A DNA stretch of 64,000 nucleotides from CAYYFX01 sp964571855 (GTDB lineage: Bacteria; ARS69): NCBI GenBank assembly GCA_964571855.1, contig CAZNDO010000001.1, forward strand, positions 874,874 through 938,873, read 5' to 3'. The translations under genes were made by a program, and so were the position numbers. Each line of letters begins with the position of its first letter. Position 1 is the stretch's first letter. Shown here piece by piece: positions 33,787 through 41,536 of the stretch. A model generated the notes under the pieces. The model ran no database searches and was not told the DNA's origin. It saw nothing but the letters and a program-made list of their open reading frames with translations.

Positions 33787-33827
33787 GACGGGCGTGTATC
33801 CAACTGTGGAGTCGCCCGTCCTGTTTT
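33787..33827 (+). terminator. Rho-independent terminator after the DsrE-like gene
   Basis: GACGGGCG (33787-33794) pairs with CGCCCGTC (33813-33820) and is followed by CTGTTTT, one of few T-runs in this region. It ends the transcript of the beta-helix/DsrE pair. Confidence 0.6.
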
Positions 33828-33922
33828 GGAGACGGCGCGCCTCGCCCGCGCTGCGGAACCCGCGCCCCCGCCCCTTCGGTGGCGACGGAGCCTCGCCCCC
33901 GGTTGTCCGCCCCCCGGACTCC

Positions 33923-33951
33923 GGATGTCCCATGATCCGGAAAGGACATCC
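33923..33951 (+). promoter_or_regulatory. Inverted repeat overlapping the ribosome site of the BNR-repeat gene
   Basis: GGATGTCC (33923-33930) and GGACATCC (33944-33951) are perfectly complementary with a 13-base loop. The likely Shine-Dalgarno GGAAAGGA (33939-33946) is partly inside the right arm, five to twelve bases before the ATG at 33957. A hairpin here could mask translation, or the repeat could be a protein site. Confidence 0.35.
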
Positions 33952-33956
33952 CAGCA

Positions 33957-35069
33957 ATGAGTTACAAGCCTATCGACCTGCCGGCGGCCTCCCGCCCCCG
34001 GTGGAGCCGCGGCCTCGCCGGGCTCCTGACGCCGGCGATCCTCGCGATCACTTCCCCGGCCCTCGGCGCCTGGGAGATCCAGAGCCCGCGCCCCACGCAC
34101 CTGGACGTCCGCGGCGTGGCGGCCCCGACGCCCGGGCATCTCTTCGTGGCCACGGACGACGACTTCTTCGACAGCGGCGGCTCGCTCTTCGAATCCACGG
34201 ACGGCGGCATCACCTGGGTCCAGCGGGACATCCCGGCCAGCCTCGCCTCCGCGCTCGACGGCCTCTTCTTCCTCGACGGCGCGAACGGCTGGACCTGGGG
34301 CAACGAGAACTACCGCACCACGGACGGCGGCGCCACGTGGACCGCCCTCCCGTTCCTCGGCTCCACGTACTTCATGGAGTTCTCCACCGCGGACTTCGGC
34401 GTGGCCACGGGCAACTTCGGCCAAGCCGTGTCCCTGGACGGCGGCCTCACGTGGTCGCCCGCCCCGGACGGCATGTTCCGCTTCGACTTCGCGAACGCCA
34501 CGACCGGCCTGGGCGTCTCCGGCACCGGGATCCGGCGCACGACCGACGGCGGCGCCACGTTCACGCCGGTGCTCGCGGGCGGCGCGGACGCCGTGACGTT
34601 CCTCTCCGGGACCGTGGCGGTCGGCATCGTGGACGACGCGTTCGTGCGCTCGACGGATGCCGGCATCACCTGGACTGCCGGGTCGTCGGCCGCGGGACGC
34701 ACGGAGCTCGTGGCCGCGTCGTCCGACGTGGTGCTGGCGTGGGGCCGCACCGGCGTGTACCCATCGTATGACGATCGCGTGCTGCGCTCGAGCGACGGTG
34801 GCGCCACGTGGACGGATCTGGGCGAGGTGCTCGATCCGCCGGCCGGCGCCGCCACCACCTTCGCGTTCGCGCTGCCGCAGCCGGCGCGCGTGCAGCTCGC
34901 GGTGTACGACGTGGCGGGGCGGCTGGTGACACACCTCGTGGACGAAACGCGCCCGGCCGGCCGGTACGAGGCGACGTGGGACGCACGCGGCATGGCCAGC
35001 GGGGCGTACTTCGTGAGGATGACGGCGGGGACGTTCACGCGCACGCAGCGCGTGCTGCTGGTGCGGTAG
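33957..35069 (+). CDS. Secreted BNR/Asp-box repeat protein with sorting domain
   Basis: 370 residues with an N-terminal signal (TPAILAITSPALGA near 25-38). Five or more Asp-box repeats (S/T-x-D-x-G-x-T-W: STDGGITW, TTDGGATW, SLDGGLTW, STDAGITW, SSDGGATW) form a YCF48/sialidase-like propeller. The end is a sorting domain (FALPQPARVQLAVYDVAGRLV ... VLLVR), but the usual PNPF lead is missing: the last Asp-box runs directly into it through LDPPAGAATTFAF, suggesting an internal deletion joined the two parts. No sialidase catalytic residues are seen. Function unknown; extracellular. Confidence 0.78.
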   Translation: MSYKPIDLPAASRPRWSRGLAGLLTPAILAITSPALGAWEIQSPRPTHLDVRGVAAPTPGHLFVATDDDFFDSGGSLFESTDGGITWVQRDIPASLASALDGLFFLDGANGWTWGNENYRTTDGGATWTALPFLGSTYFMEFSTADFGVATGNFGQAVSLDGGLTWSPAPDGMFRFDFANATTGLGVSGTGIRRTTDGGATFTPVLAGGADAVTFLSGTVAVGIVDDAFVRSTDAGITWTAGSSAAGRTELVAASSDVVLAWGRTGVYPSYDDRVLRSSDGGATWTDLGEVLDPPAGAATTFAFALPQPARVQLAVYDVAGRLVTHLVDETRPAGRYEATWDARGMASGAYFVRMTAGTFTRTQRVLLVR

Positions 35070-35081
35070 GGGCGGACGGAC

Positions 35082-35109
35082 GCCGCGGCCCCGGGAACGG
35101 GGCCGCGGC
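35082..35109. terminator. Strong GC hairpin after the BNR-repeat gene
   Basis: GCCGCGGCCCC pairs perfectly with GGGGCCGCGGC around a six-base loop, 13 bases past the stop. It lacks a T tract. Confidence 0.5.
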
Positions 35110-35222
35110 CCGCCGCCTCCGGATCGCGAGTCCGTCAAGACGAGTCCGCGTTCGTCTACTCGACGACGGCAACGGAGCGCACGCCGGCAGGCCGTGACCG
35201 GGGTCGTCCGATGCAACGGACG

Positions 35223-35251
35223 TGCAATCGCCGGCCGCGCGGGAGTAGGCT
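35223..35251 (+). promoter_or_regulatory. Possible promoter of beta-helix paralogue B
   Basis: TAGGCT (35246-35251) is a plausible high-GC -10, 17 bases after TGCAAT (35223-35228). The GTG start is at 35284, after GGGAGG. Confidence 0.3.
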
Positions 35252-35283
35252 CAGGGTAACCGACCGCCACCGGGAGGTGTCCC

Positions 35284-38200
35284 GTGCGCAGCCTCACGTT
35301 TGCCGTGGTACCAGTGGTGCTCGGCATCGCCGCAGCCTCCGCCGACGTTATCCGCGTTCCCGAGGATCATCCCACGATCGCGGCGGCGCTGGGCGCGAGT
35401 GTCGCCGGCGACACCGTCCGCGTGGCCTGCGGCCTCTACGAGGAGGGCGGGCTCGTCCTTCCCGGGGGCGTGACCCTTCTCGGCGACTCGTCCGACTCCT
35501 CGTGCACGGTGCTCCGCAGTCCGGGGCCGGGGGCATCGATCCTTCTGCCCCAGCCGGGCGCGGGGGAGATCCGCTGGCTCACCTTCCGGGACGGAGACGC
35601 CACCTTCGGCTCCGCGATCCGCGGCTCCCCCTGGGTCGGCATCGGGGCGATCTCGAACTGCCGGTTCGAACAGAACGTCGCGAGTCAATCCGGCGGAGCG
35701 ATCTACGCGCTCACCTCCGTGCGCGACTGCTACTTCGCGGGCAACCGGGCGCAGAACGGCGGCGCCATCCACCTGTTCGGCGTCGTCGACATCGCGGACT
35801 GCGTCTTCGTCGGCAACGTCGCGACGGCGTCCGGGGGCGCACTCTCGGCGTCGGACGGTCGGGTGGCGCGTTGCCGATTCGAGCAGAACACGGCCACGTT
35901 CAGCGGTGGCGCCGTGCACGGCGCCGCGTCCGTGCGCGACTGCGAGTTCGTGGGAAACCAGGCGCGCGACGGGGGAGGGGCACGGCTGTTCGATGGAGTC
36001 GCCGCAGACTCGCGGTTCATCGGCAACCGCGCCGGCGAGCGCGGCGGCGGCCTGCGGATCCGGGACGGCGAGGTCGAGGGCTGCCTCTTCGAGGAGAACG
36101 TGGCCCTGGACGCCGGAGGCGGCGTGTATCTCTCCGTGGGCGCCGCCGCCGTGATCGGGTGCACGTTCCGCGCGGACTCGGCCGCTTTCGGCGGCGGCCT
36201 CGCGGCGTTCGGCTACACCGATCCCTCGGACTGCGTCTTCCGGGAGAACCATGCGTCCCAGGAGGGTGGGGGCCTCTACCTGTACTCGGTGGTCGACGAC
36301 GATCCGATCGGGCCCGACACCGTGTTCCCGCTCGGGTGCGCTTCGTCGACATTCTTGGGGAACCGCGCCGGCGTGCGGGGCGGAGCCATCGCACAGGGGC
36401 GCGGCTTCGGCACGATCCGGTCGTGCTCCATCGTGGGGAACGCCGCCCCGGCGGCCGGCGGATACTGGTCCAGCGCCGGGAGCCGCGTCGAGCAGTGCCT
36501 CATCTCGGGATCGCCGGCCGGCTCCGCGGTCGCCGCGCCGAGCTTGGCGAGCATCCCGTGGGTGGAGTGCTCGGACTTCCACGGGAACGCCGGCGGGGAC
36601 TGGACCACCGAGCTGGCCGCGTACGCCGGGATCAACGGCAACTTCTCGGGGGATCCGCTCCTGTGCGCGGACTTCGCGGGACACGCGTCGGTCTCGAGTG
36701 CGTCGCCGCTGCTCGCGGAGCACAACGAGTGCGGCGCGCACATCGGGGCCGGGGCGGCGGCGTGCGAGACCGAGGGGGTGGTCATCACCACCACGCCGCC
36801 CGGCGCCACGATGGAAGTGGATGGGGCGCCCGTCGTGTCGCCTGCCGTGTTCCAGTGGGCCGCCGGGTCGCTCCACACGATCGGCGTGCCCGACTCGATC
36901 CACACCGCTCCCGGCGTCCGCTGGGTCTTCCAGTCGTGGTCCGATGGAGGAGCATCCACGCACGGGATCTCCGCACCGTCGTCGCCGGCCACCGTGCGCG
37001 CCACGATCTCGAAAGGATACCTGCTTGCCACGTCGTGGAGCTCCGGGGGAACCGTCACACCCGCCACCGGTTGGCACCCGGCACGAGTGTTCGTCCCGGT
37101 GATCGCGGTGCCCGACTCCCTGTACCGGCCGGACGGGTGGGTGGGCACGGGACTCGGATCCCACACGGGCGGCGGCGGCGGCATCAACCTGCTCCTGCGC
37201 GGACCGATCTCGGAGCATTGCCGGTTCGCGTACGACGGGACCTACCCGGTGATGATGATCGCGCAGGGGGGCGGCAGCGTATCGCCGGCCAGCGGCGACT
37301 ACCACGTCAACGACACGATCGAGATCGTGGCGAGCACGCCGCCGGGGTACGCCTTCGACGGCTGGTCGGGAACCGGAAGCGGCTCCTACACGGGCCCGAA
37401 CGCGGTGGCGGCGATCCAGGTTCTCGGACCGATCACCGAGACCGCGACATTCCGCAGCACCGGGTTCGCGAACGTCATCGTGCAGGCGTGGGGCAACGGC
37501 ACCGTGACCCCCGAAAGCGGGGTGTACACCGTCGACGTTCCGATCGGCATCTCCGCGTACGACGGTCCCGGTCATACGTTCCACAGCTGGTACGGGGAGG
37601 GGCCCGGTTCGTACACCGGCCCCGACAGGAACGCGAGCATCCGGCCGCTGGGCCCGGTGACGCAAACCGCGTACTTCACAGCCGGGACCTTCCCGTTCAC
37701 GATCTCCGCGTCCCCGGGTGGCGTGGTCTCCCCGGCGAGCGGCGACCGGCCCGCGGGATCCGGCCTCGCCATCTATGCAACGCCCATGACCGGCTGGCGC
37801 TTTCGCGAGTGGCACGGCACCGGCCCGGGCTCGTACTCGGGGCCCGAGCGCAACGCCACCGTCGCCATGAACGGGGCGATCACCCAGCACGCCGTGTTCG
37901 AGCCGGACGAGTCCCGGCACGGCTACGAGTTCTCCGTGAGTCTCAGCGACACCGATCCGTTCGCCACGTCCGGTCCGCCCACCGGAGGCGTACGCCCGTT
38001 GCACCTGTGGCTCACTTGCAGCGAGCTCGGCCTCTCGGCCCTGGAGGTCGGCGTTCAAAGCACGCTCCCGCTCACCGAGTTCTCGGCCGCCCCGGGGGTG
38101 TACAACGTCGGTACCGGGGCGGACCTGCTGCTCGCAGTCGCGGAGTGCCCGACGGGAGAAGAGGTGGCGCATCGGCTCGGCTCCTGGATGGTCCTGGATA

Positions 38201-38943
38201 CGGGAGGCCAGGTGTGCCTCGGTCCCTCGGCCGCGAGCGGCATCTTCGCCGCGGTGGACTGCGGGCCGCAGCCCTCGCTCTGGCCGGAGCCGCTCGTGCG
38301 CGGGTTCTCGTCGCTCTCGCCCACGCCGTGCCTGACCGGTTTCAACGGCTGCGAGTCGCCGGTGTCGCTCGAGCTGAGTGCGCTGCAGGCCGCGCCGGGG
38401 GACCGGTGCGTCTCGCTCACCTGGGTGACCGCGGCCGAGGCGGATCATGCCGGCTACCACGTGTACCGCGCGAATGGTGCCGGCGAACCGTACGAGCGCC
38501 TCACGGCGGAACCGCACGGGAGTGCGCCCCCGCACCGATTCGACGACACCACGGTCGACGGCGACCGTACCTACCACTACAAGCTGGGAGCCGTGGAAGC
38601 GGACGGAAGCGAGCAGCTGTTCGGTCCCGTCATGGTGACGACCCCGGACTGGGTGCCGCGAGTGACTGCGCTCCGCGGCGCGGTGCCCAACCCCTTCCGG
38701 GACGGGACCGAAGTCCGGTTCTCGCTCGCCCAGCCGGGTCGTGCCCGCCTGGTGGTTTACGATGTCGCGGGCCGGCGCGTCGCGCCGCTCCTGGATGCGG
38801 ATCTTCCCGCCGGGGACCATGTGGCCGAATGGGATGGCCGCACCAGTGCAGGACGCGCGGCCTCGGGCATCTACTTCGTGCGGTTCACGGCGGGCACGCA
38901 CCGCGAGACGGGACGCATCGTTCACCTGGGCGGGACGCGCTAG
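35284..38943 (+). CDS. Large secreted beta-helix surface protein with repeat modules and sorting domain (paralogue B)
   Basis: 1219 residues from GTG, after a GGGAGG site. The same architecture as the protein at 29948, and alignable along its whole length: both begin (T/D)xIxVPxDHxTIAAALGA, share GLYEExGLVLP, FRADSAxxGGGL and CSDFHxNAGGDWT, and end in nearly identical sorting domains (GRTSxGRAASGIYFxRF). It has extra beta-helix turns at ~90-220 (SVRDCYFAGNRAQNGGA, SVRDCEFVGNQARDGGG). The gene is a duplicate of 29948 that has diverged; the copies flank the DsrE-like and BNR genes. Surface adhesion is a guess. Confidence 0.82.
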   Translation: MRSLTFAVVPVVLGIAAASADVIRVPEDHPTIAAALGASVAGDTVRVACGLYEEGGLVLPGGVTLLGDSSDSSCTVLRSPGPGASILLPQPGAGEIRWLTFRDGDATFGSAIRGSPWVGIGAISNCRFEQNVASQSGGAIYALTSVRDCYFAGNRAQNGGAIHLFGVVDIADCVFVGNVATASGGALSASDGRVARCRFEQNTATFSGGAVHGAASVRDCEFVGNQARDGGGARLFDGVAADSRFIGNRAGERGGGLRIRDGEVEGCLFEENVALDAGGGVYLSVGAAAVIGCTFRADSAAFGGGLAAFGYTDPSDCVFRENHASQEGGGLYLYSVVDDDPIGPDTVFPLGCASSTFLGNRAGVRGGAIAQGRGFGTIRSCSIVGNAAPAAGGYWSSAGSRVEQCLISGSPAGSAVAAPSLASIPWVECSDFHGNAGGDWTTELAAYAGINGNFSGDPLLCADFAGHASVSSASPLLAEHNECGAHIGAGAAACETEGVVITTTPPGATMEVDGAPVVSPAVFQWAAGSLHTIGVPDSIHTAPGVRWVFQSWSDGGASTHGISAPSSPATVRATISKGYLLATSWSSGGTVTPATGWHPARVFVPVIAVPDSLYRPDGWVGTGLGSHTGGGGGINLLLRGPISEHCRFAYDGTYPVMMIAQGGGSVSPASGDYHVNDTIEIVASTPPGYAFDGWSGTGSGSYTGPNAVAAIQVLGPITETATFRSTGFANVIVQAWGNGTVTPESGVYTVDVPIGISAYDGPGHTFHSWYGEGPGSYTGPDRNASIRPLGPVTQTAYFTAGTFPFTISASPGGVVSPASGDRPAGSGLAIYATPMTGWRFREWHGTGPGSYSGPERNATVAMNGAITQHAVFEPDESRHGYEFSVSLSDTDPFATSGPPTGGVRPLHLWLTCSELGLSALEVGVQSTLPLTEFSAAPGVYNVGTGADLLLAVAECPTGEEVAHRLGSWMVLDTGGQVCLGPSAASGIFAAVDCGPQPSLWPEPLVRGFSSLSPTPCLTGFNGCESPVSLELSALQAAPGDRCVSLTWVTAAEADHAGYHVYRANGAGEPYERLTAEPHGSAPPHRFDDTTVDGDRTYHYKLGAVEADGSEQLFGPVMVTTPDWVPRVTALRGAVPNPFRDGTEVRFSLAQPGRARLVVYDVAGRRVAPLLDADLPAGDHVAEWDGRTSAGRAASGIYFVRFTAGTHRETGRIVHLGGTR

Positions 38944-38951
38944 CCCGGACG

Positions 38952-38978
38952 CCTCTCACGCCGGGCTCCGGCGCGAGG
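38952..38978. terminator. Hairpin between convergent genes
   Basis: CCTC-N3-CGCCG and CGGCG-N-GAGG form a short interrupted stem between the stops of paralogue B and the minus-strand gene at 38985. Confidence 0.35.
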
Positions 38979-38984
38979 ATGCGG

Positions 38985-39443
38985 TCAGCGGACCAGCACG
39001 ACGCGCCGCGTCTCATGCCGGTCGCCGCTCTCGACCGAGAGGAAGTAGACGCCCGGGGCGAAGCGACGGAGGTCGAGCGGGACCGTGACGCGCGCGCCCT
39101 CGGTCAGGTCGCGGTCCAGCAACCGGCGCATGCGCCGGCCGGACACATCCAGCAGGTCCACCCGCACTGCTGCGTCCGGGACGAGCTCAAGTCGACGTGG
39201 CCCGATGCCCGCAGGGGCGAGGGCCACGGCCCGGCGATTCGGAGCGCCGTCGCGGGCGCCGCCTCCGGCGTGGCCGACGGTGCCGGCCGCGAAGGACCAG
39301 CCGCGAAGATCACGGAGTCCTCGGCGGCGTCGAAGGTCGGCGGAGGTGTTGAGATCGACCACGCTCCACTCCTGCGAGGCGGCTACGGCGGCGAACGTGG
39401 CGCCCCGCGCGAACGCGGCCACGATAGCAGAGCAGTCACCCAT
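38985..39443 (-). CDS. Small protein made almost only of a C-terminal sorting domain
   Basis: 152 residues. The ATG at 39443 has a GGAGG site seven bases upstream and opens a weak signal-like stretch (SAIVAAFARGATFAAVAAS). A short Arg-rich linker follows, then a sorting domain without the NPF lead: VRVDLLDVSGRRMRRLLDRD ... RFAPGVYFLSVESGD ... VVLVR. There is almost no passenger, so this is either a decayed remnant of a larger surface protein or a stand-alone sorting module. A longer upstream frame exists but is low-complexity. Confidence 0.5.
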   Translation of the reverse strand: MGDCSAIVAAFARGATFAAVAASQEWSVVDLNTSADLRRRRGLRDLRGWSFAAGTVGHAGGGARDGAPNRRAVALAPAGIGPRRLELVPDAAVRVDLLDVSGRRMRRLLDRDLTEGARVTVPLDLRRFAPGVYFLSVESGDRHETRRVVLVR

Positions 39444-39530
39444 GAAATCCTCCGTATCTCCGGTGTGGCTACCCGAAGCACGGAATTCGGGACCGTCCGC
39501 CGCCATCCGTCCCACGACGCGGCGGGGTCC

Positions 39531-39559
39531 TTGAATCGCCGGGGGGCGGGGCGTAGGGT
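39531..39559 (+). promoter_or_regulatory. Promoter of the two-repeat secreted protein
   Basis: TTGAAT (39531-39536), a 17-base spacer and TAGGGT (39554-39559). The predicted leader is about 110 bases and contains a CGAGGC-N5-GCCTCG hairpin. Confidence 0.45.
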
Positions 39560-39675
39560 CCGTCGCGTCCGGGCAGTGGGCGCCCCCTCGAGGCATCTTG
39601 CCTCGCTCGCCTTCCCGGCTTGCTGGCTTCCGCGGTCGTCGTCGGCGCCACGGCGTCCGTGCGGAGGTGCCCCCG

Positions 39676-40269
39676 ATGAACCCTCGTGCTTTTTCGTTCC
39701 TGCTCCTGCTCGTTGCGTTGCTCTTGCCCGCGACGGACACGCGTGCGGCGGGCGGACCGGGCTACATCTACCTCGATCTCGAGGATCCCATCCCGCTCGG
39801 CCCCGCGATCCCCGGGACCTGCTCCACGTGGCACGAACTCTGGCCCGCGTTCTGCGCGCCGCGGCATCAGGACGCGTACGACGACGGGGACGGCGACGGC
39901 ATGATCTCACCCTGCGACGGGATCACGCTGGACGGCGTGACGTACCACATCGTCTGGGTAGGCCCGACGTACTTCCTCACGTGCCTGGACAACGGACAGC
40001 AGTCCGGCATGGAACCGACCCAGCCCACCAGCGGCGGCAACCCCACGTGCGAGATCTGGCACGAGGTGTTCCCGAACTTCTCCCAGGAGCTGCATGTCGA
40101 CGACTGGCAGGACAACGGGGACGGCGTGATCAGCCCGTGCGACAACGTCGCGATCGGCGGACGGCTGTACCACATCGACCGGATCGGCTTGAACATCATC
40201 ATCGAGCCGGGCACGGTGTCCGTGGATCCCGAGAGCTGGGGCAAGGTGAAGGACGCGTACCGCGAGTGA
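39676..40269 (+). CDS. Secreted protein with two EF-loop-like repeats, unknown family
   Basis: 197 residues with a signal peptide (MNPRAFSFLLLLVALLLPA). The mature protein is a tandem duplication of a ~55-residue unit: TCxxWHExxPxF, then an acidic loop, then ISPCD, then (L/I)xGxxYHI. Repeat 1 has DDGDGDGMISPCD, repeat 2 has DNGDGVISPCD, close to calcium-binding EF-hand or dockerin loops. Each unit has a pair of cysteines that could form a disulfide. I do not recognise the family. It is transcribed away from the orphan sorting domain and has no sorting domain itself. Confidence 0.62.
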   Translation: MNPRAFSFLLLLVALLLPATDTRAAGGPGYIYLDLEDPIPLGPAIPGTCSTWHELWPAFCAPRHQDAYDDGDGDGMISPCDGITLDGVTYHIVWVGPTYFLTCLDNGQQSGMEPTQPTSGGNPTCEIWHEVFPNFSQELHVDDWQDNGDGVISPCDNVAIGGRLYHIDRIGLNIIIEPGTVSVDPESWGKVKDAYRE

Positions 40270-40284
40270 GCCGACCGGGCCCGT

Positions 40285-40304
40285 CCCGCCCCGCGCGGGG
40301 CGGG
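40285..40304. terminator. Palindromic terminator between convergent genes
   Basis: CCCGCCCCGCGCGGGGCGGG is a perfect 20-base palindrome between the stops at 40269 and 40313. Confidence 0.5.
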
Positions 40305-40312
40305 CCCCCGCC

Positions 40313-41536
40313 TCAGCGTGTCGCCGGGACCTCGACGGCCCCGTCGCGGGCCTTCCACTCCGCCATCCCGCCGCGGAACCACAGCACCTCGCGGAACCCC
40401 AGGCGCGAGGCCACCGTCGTGCAATTCCGGCTGCGGACACACTCCTCGCCGTAGCAGTACGCGATGAACGCCGCTTGCGAGCGCTCGATGTCCGGCCACT
40501 CACGGTCGACGACCGTGGCCAGCGAATCCGCCAGCCGCACGGGAGACACCGGCCGCGCGCCGGGCAGGTGTCCCGCGGTCCAGTCGGGGCGTCCGCGCAC
40601 GTCCGCCAGAACGACCGGCCCACGCGACCCATCGAGCAGCGCGGCCACTTCCTCCGCCGACGCGATCCGGACGACGGGCTCCCCGAGGGCACGCCACTCC
40701 GCCACGCCGCCGGGGAACCAGGCCACGTCCGCCACCGCCGCGACGCGCAGCGCGAGGTAGGCCAGCGCTCCCGAACCGGACGCTCCGTCGTCCATGACCA
40801 CGAAACGCGATGCGAGGTCCACCGTCGTGGCGGCGCGCGGTCCGAGTCCATCCACTCGCGCGCGGATGGACTCCGGCGGCGCGAACCTGCCGTCCGGCCG
40901 CAGCATCTCCGCCGGATCGAAGGGGAGGCTGTGCGGCACGTGTCCGGTCTCCCAGTCCCCGCTCGCGCGCACGTCGAGGACCTCGAAGTCGGCATGTCCG
41001 GGGTCGGGCCGCCCGTAGCGCTCCCGGATCTCGTCCCGCCCGGCGCGAGGGCGCGCATCGGGCCGTGCGGCGAACGGCGCGGCCGCGACACGGGTCCCCG
41101 GTGGCGGTTCGAGCGCATGGCCCGCCGCCAGCCACGTCTCGACGCCGCCGTCGAGCACGACGACGTCCTTCATCCCCGCGGTCTCCAGAAGCCAGAACAG
41201 TCGCGCCGCGATCGCGGCGTCCCCCGCCGGCCCCGCGCACGCCACGCGCTCCGTTCCGGTCAACCCCAGAGCGCCGAGCGCGATCGCCGGCGTGTGCGCC
41301 GCCAGCGAGTCCGGCGGGGCGCACCGTGCGCCGGGAATCGTGCCGCGCGCCCACTCGGCGGGGGAACGCGCGTCGAGCACCACGTGCCCTCCGTTCGCCA
41401 GCGAGTCCGGCCCGATCAGGATGGGCGGATAGGCCGGGGGTGGCGCGTCCGTCGCCATCCACGGCGGCCACTGGCACCGCGCGTCGGTGGCCGCGAGCGT
41501 CAGCGCAAGGACGGCCGCCGCGGCGCGGCGCCTCAC
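40313..41536 (-). CDS. Exported protein with three rhodanese domains
   Basis: 407 residues. The GTG start overlaps the HtrA stop (GTGA) and yields a signal peptide (RRRAAAAVLALTLAATDA). Three rhodanese-like units follow: ~45-140 (VVLDARSPAEW ... GGVETWLAAG), ~170-285 (EVLDVRASGDWETGHVPHS ... PGGVAEWRALG) and ~290-400 (VLADVRGRPDWTAGHLPGA ... GGMAEWKA). Only the last has a full loop cysteine set (AYCYGEECV); the first has VACAGPAG, while the second has VMDDGASG with no cysteine and is probably inactive. Rhodaneses transfer sulfane sulfur. Envelope location beside HtrA is unusual. Confidence 0.8.
   Translation of the reverse strand: MRRRAAAAVLALTLAATDARCQWPPWMATDAPPPAYPPILIGPDSLANGGHVVLDARSPAEWARGTIPGARCAPPDSLAAHTPAIALGALGLTGTERVACAGPAGDAAIAARLFWLLETAGMKDVVVLDGGVETWLAAGHALEPPPGTRVAAAPFAARPDARPRAGRDEIRERYGRPDPGHADFEVLDVRASGDWETGHVPHSLPFDPAEMLRPDGRFAPPESIRARVDGLGPRAATTVDLASRFVVMDDGASGSGALAYLALRVAAVADVAWFPGGVAEWRALGEPVVRIASAEEVAALLDGSRGPVVLADVRGRPDWTAGHLPGARPVSPVRLADSLATVVDREWPDIERSQAAFIAYCYGEECVRSRNCTTVASRLGFREVLWFRGGMAEWKARDGAVEVPATR

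Noticed and set aside
33957..35069. Sialidase activity for the BNR protein
   Set aside because: Asp-boxes are structural; the catalytic Arg triad and Tyr/Glu pair of sialidases are not visible.
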